The notes below the pieces were generated by a model that was given only the letters and a program-made list of their open reading frames with translations, made no database searches and was not told the origin of the DNA. From positions 1 through 54,656 of the forward strand of contig JAACUH010000069.1 of assembly GCA_009993005.1 (NCBI GenBank): 54,656 nucleotides of DNA, given 5' to 3'. The position numbers were made by a program, and so were the translations under genes. Positions 52,500 through 54,656 of the stretch are shown here, piece by piece; the stretch's first letter is position 1, and each line of letters opens with the position of its first letter. The DNA comes from Rhodobacterales bacterium. Its GTDB lineage: Bacteria; Pseudomonadota; Alphaproteobacteria; Rhodobacterales; Rhodobacteraceae.

Positions 52500-54164
52500 A
52501 TGCAGGTGAACATGCGGCATGGAGGCAAGATCCTTGCCGATCAACTCGCGATCCTCGGGGTCGAGCGGGTGTTTTCCGTGCCGGGCGAAAGCTTTCTCGC
52601 CGCACTCGACGGGCTCTATGACAGCGGGATCCGCAATATCGTCTGCCGGCAGGAGGGCGGCGCCGCCATGATGGCCGAGGCGCATGGCAAGCTCACCGGG
52701 CGGCCCGGCGTCTGTTTCGTCACCCGCGGGCCGGGGGCCACGAATGCGAGCGCGGGTATCCACATCGCGCGGCAGGACAGCACGCCGATGGTGATGTTCG
52801 TGGGCCAGATCGACCGCAGCCATCGCGACCGCGAGGCGTTTCAGGAGGTCGATTACCGCGCCGTCTTTGGTGGGCTGGCGAAATGGGTGGCCGAGGTGGA
52901 CCAGACCGACCGCCTGCCAGAATATATCGGCCGCGCCTTTCACGTGGCGATGGCGGGGCGCCCCGGCCCTGTGGTGCTGGCCCTGCCCGAGGACATGCTG
53001 AGCGCGCAGGCCGATGTCGCGGACCTCGCCGGTCCGGTGACGATATTGCCGCCCGACCATGCGGCCAGCGCCGCCGCAGTGATGGCGCGGGTGGCGCAGG
53101 CCGCGCGGCCGCTCGTGGTCGTGGGTGGGCCGCATTGGTCGGCGCAGGCGGCGACCGATCTCGCGCGGTTTGCCGAAACGCAGGGGCTGCCGGTTGCAAC
53201 CGGCTTTCGCCGGCAGGACTACATCGACAACCGGCACCCGAATTATGCGGGCGATCTGAACGTCGGGCCAAACCCGCGTCTGGCACAGCGGCTGCGCGAT
53301 GCGGATGCGGTGCTGGTGCTGGGGTCGCGGCTCGGCGATATCGAGACGCAAGGATACACTCTCATTGATCCCTCAGAGGCTAAAAAATCAATCTACCACA
53401 TTCACGCTGATCCTGACGAGCCCGGCCGTGTCTATCGCCCCGCGCTTGCCGTCACCGCCACCGCCCCTGATTTTACGCGCGCGCTGGCGGCGCTTCCCGC
53501 CTGCGGGACGGATTGGGGCGACTGGACCCGCGCGGCGCGCGCGGAGTATGACGCCTGGGTGACTCCACAGCCCACTCCCGGTGACGTGCGTCAGGAAGAG
53601 GTCATCGCCTGGCTCTCGGCCACCCTGCCCGAGGATGCGATCATCACCAACGGCGCGGGCAACTACGCTGCCTGGTTGCATCGCTATTTCTGCTACAAGC
53701 GCTACCGGACCCAGCTTGCGCCGACGTCAGGCTCCATGGGCTACGGCTTTCCCGCCGCGGTCTCGGCGGCGCTTGCCCATCCCGACCGGCTGGTGGTCTG
53801 CCTTGCGGGCGATGGCTGTTTCCAGATGACGCTGAACGAGATGTCCACGGCGGTGCAGCATGGCGCTTGCCCCATCGTGCTGGTGATGAACAACGGCCGC
53901 TACGGCACGATCCGGATGCATCAGGAACGCACCTATCCCGGTCGCGTCTCGGGCACCGACCTCGCCAGCCCGGACTTTGCGGCGCTGGCGCGTGCCTATG
54001 GCGGGCATGGCGAGACGGTGCTGCGCATGACAGACCTCGCCCCTGCCTTTGCCCGCGCGCGCGGGGCGGGGACGCTCGCCGTGCTCGACCTCAGGATCGA
54101 TCCCGAGGCGCTGGCGACAGGGCTGACACTGACGCAGGCCCGCAAGCTGGGCGAGGCGCGCTGA
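52500..54164 (+). CDS. Thiamine-diphosphate-dependent enzyme of the acetolactate synthase family
   Basis: 554 residues with three ThDP-family domains: the PYR domain (GVERVFSVPGESFLAALDG, catalytic Glu52 in CRQEGGAAMMAEA), a central domain and the PP domain with GDGCFQMTLNEMSTAVQHG and NNGRYGTI (Mg/ThDP motif). It resembles ALS-like oxo-acid enzymes, but the regulatory small subunit is absent, so a catabolic or sulfonate/glyoxylate role is possible. The ATG at 52500 is five bases from GGAGG; the ATG at 52470 is poorer. Oddity: bases 53349-53417 are AT-rich with codons unlike the rest. Confidence 0.86.
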   Translation: MQVNMRHGGKILADQLAILGVERVFSVPGESFLAALDGLYDSGIRNIVCRQEGGAAMMAEAHGKLTGRPGVCFVTRGPGATNASAGIHIARQDSTPMVMFVGQIDRSHRDREAFQEVDYRAVFGGLAKWVAEVDQTDRLPEYIGRAFHVAMAGRPGPVVLALPEDMLSAQADVADLAGPVTILPPDHAASAAAVMARVAQAARPLVVVGGPHWSAQAATDLARFAETQGLPVATGFRRQDYIDNRHPNYAGDLNVGPNPRLAQRLRDADAVLVLGSRLGDIETQGYTLIDPSEAKKSIYHIHADPDEPGRVYRPALAVTATAPDFTRALAALPACGTDWGDWTRAARAEYDAWVTPQPTPGDVRQEEVIAWLSATLPEDAIITNGAGNYAAWLHRYFCYKRYRTQLAPTSGSMGYGFPAAVSAALAHPDRLVVCLAGDGCFQMTLNEMSTAVQHGACPIVLVMNNGRYGTIRMHQERTYPGRVSGTDLASPDFAALARAYGGHGETVLRMTDLAPAFARARGAGTLAVLDLRIDPEALATGLTLTQARKLGEAR

Positions 54165-54170
54165 CCTCGC

Positions 54171-54656
54171 CTATTCGCCCGATGCGGGATCGGACAACTG
54201 GTCGAGAAAAGACATCGCTGCCTGGGCAGAGCCGATGACCGAATCGGCGTGGATGAGGGTGTTGAGATCGGGCACATGCGCGATGATGCCACCACTGACA
54301 AGGATATGCGCCTGCGGATGCGTAACGCGCAAGGCCACGATCAGCCGCGCCAAAGACACAAGCGCATTGGGATGCCCGGCCGACAGCCCGATGATTTCAT
54401 GCGGCAGGCGCGAGGCGGCTTCGACCAATTCGTCATGTTCAAGTCCGGTGTGCAACTCGATCCGCCAGCCGCGCGACCGGAACATGTCGGCGGCCATGGT
54501 CACACCGATGGTATGGGTCTCGCCCGCGACCGTGGCAAAGAGCGCATGTTTTTCAACGGGTTGTAGAGACCTGGCATTGGCGATTTCATGGCGCAGGCTG
54601 CGCATGATGCCAAAGACACGCCCAGCGGCAACGCTGACCATGAGAAACGATACCCG
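54171..54656 (-). CDS. B12-binding-domain protein (partial, N-terminus outside window)
   Basis: At least 160 residues; the frame stays open to the window edge, so the ATG at 54641 is probably internal. It has the cobalamin-binding Rossmann layout: LFATVAGETHTIGVTMAADM, with His in the ExHxxG position of the usual DxHxxG motif, then GLSAGHPNALVSLARLIVAL and ILVSGGIIAHVPDLN. It resembles methyltransferase-like corrinoid proteins and the PpaA/AerR type of B12-binding photosynthesis regulators, but it cannot be assigned from this fragment. It converges with the ThDP enzyme, six bases from its stop. Confidence 0.75.
   Translation of the reverse strand, partial: RVSFLMVSVAAGRVFGIMRSLRHEIANARSLQPVEKHALFATVAGETHTIGVTMAADMFRSRGWRIELHTGLEHDELVEAASRLPHEIIGLSAGHPNALVSLARLIVALRVTHPQAHILVSGGIIAHVPDLNTLIHADSVIGSAQAAMSFLDQLSDPASGE

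Overview
The window is a stretch of chromosome from a GC-rich alphaproteobacterium, most probably a member of the Rhodobacteraceae (Roseobacter/Rhodobacter group). The evidence is the very GC-biased third codon positions, the order kdsD-lptC-lptA-lptB-hpf-ptsN, a MarR/OmpR regulator pair of the PetP/PetR type, a FzlA-like glutathione-transferase-fold protein, Hint-domain proteins, a GT14-type transferase with a long C-terminal extension, and a split exonuclease VII small subunit-ispA-dxs operon. No prophage, insertion sequence, CRISPR array or rRNA gene was seen. Almost everything is housekeeping, with accessory patches between the core genes.

Layout: (1) 1-7889, forward: the end of cysQ, kdsB, galU, then a surface-glycan module of two paralogous GT2-like glycosyltransferases, a GT14-like transferase and a protein with two sulfotransferase-like halves. 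(2) 7892-12631, reverse: rnd-kdsD-lptC-lptA-lptB, a 223-base gap, hpf-ptsN, with a tRNA-Leu(CAG) just upstream. (3) 13040-24062, forward: an NDUFA9-like protein, uppP, three look-alike palindromes, gltD, three tandem paralogous secreted cysteine-containing proteins of unknown function, an alpha/beta hydrolase and gltB, ended by a strong terminator. (4) 24433-29473, forward: mtgA, a FzlA-like protein, queG, a PQQ-type sugar dehydrogenase, a 62-residue unknown and a DMT transporter. (5) 29477-32665: an unknown membrane protein and ilvE (reverse), diverging from petP-petR. (6) 32805-37342: a small secreted protein (reverse), then a histone-deacetylase-family enzyme-xseB-ispA-dxs. (7) 37589-42071: a LOG-family protein, a broken gene, an HSL-type esterase, dapD and two small unknowns. 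(8) 42068-54656: a pair of Hint-domain proteins, dapE, RNase R, a xylitol-type dehydrogenase, an MltB-type transglycosylase, a MaoC-like hydratase, an FMN reductase, a ThDP-dependent enzyme and a partial B12-binding protein.

How it works together: most genes serve the envelope. KdsB and KdsD supply Kdo, LptA/B/C move LPS, UppP recycles the lipid carrier, MtgA and the MltB-type enzyme build and cut peptidoglycan, and DapD/DapE make the meso-diaminopimelate precursor. GalU, the transferases and the sulfotransferase-like protein could make a sulfated surface glycan, with CysQ removing the PAP by-product (inference). GltB/GltD and IlvE handle amino nitrogen.

The least explained signals are: the three secreted paralogs wedged between gltD and gltB; the three palindromes before gltD; short tandem repeats (12-14 bp units) starting at or close after the stop codons of ilvE, dxs and an esterase; a dispersed GATATTT...AAGATGAA element next to several gene ends; a Hint-domain protein that appears to lack its nucleophilic cysteine; and a 69-base AT-rich patch inside the ThDP enzyme gene. 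All product names come from reading the translated sequence by eye, without database searches.
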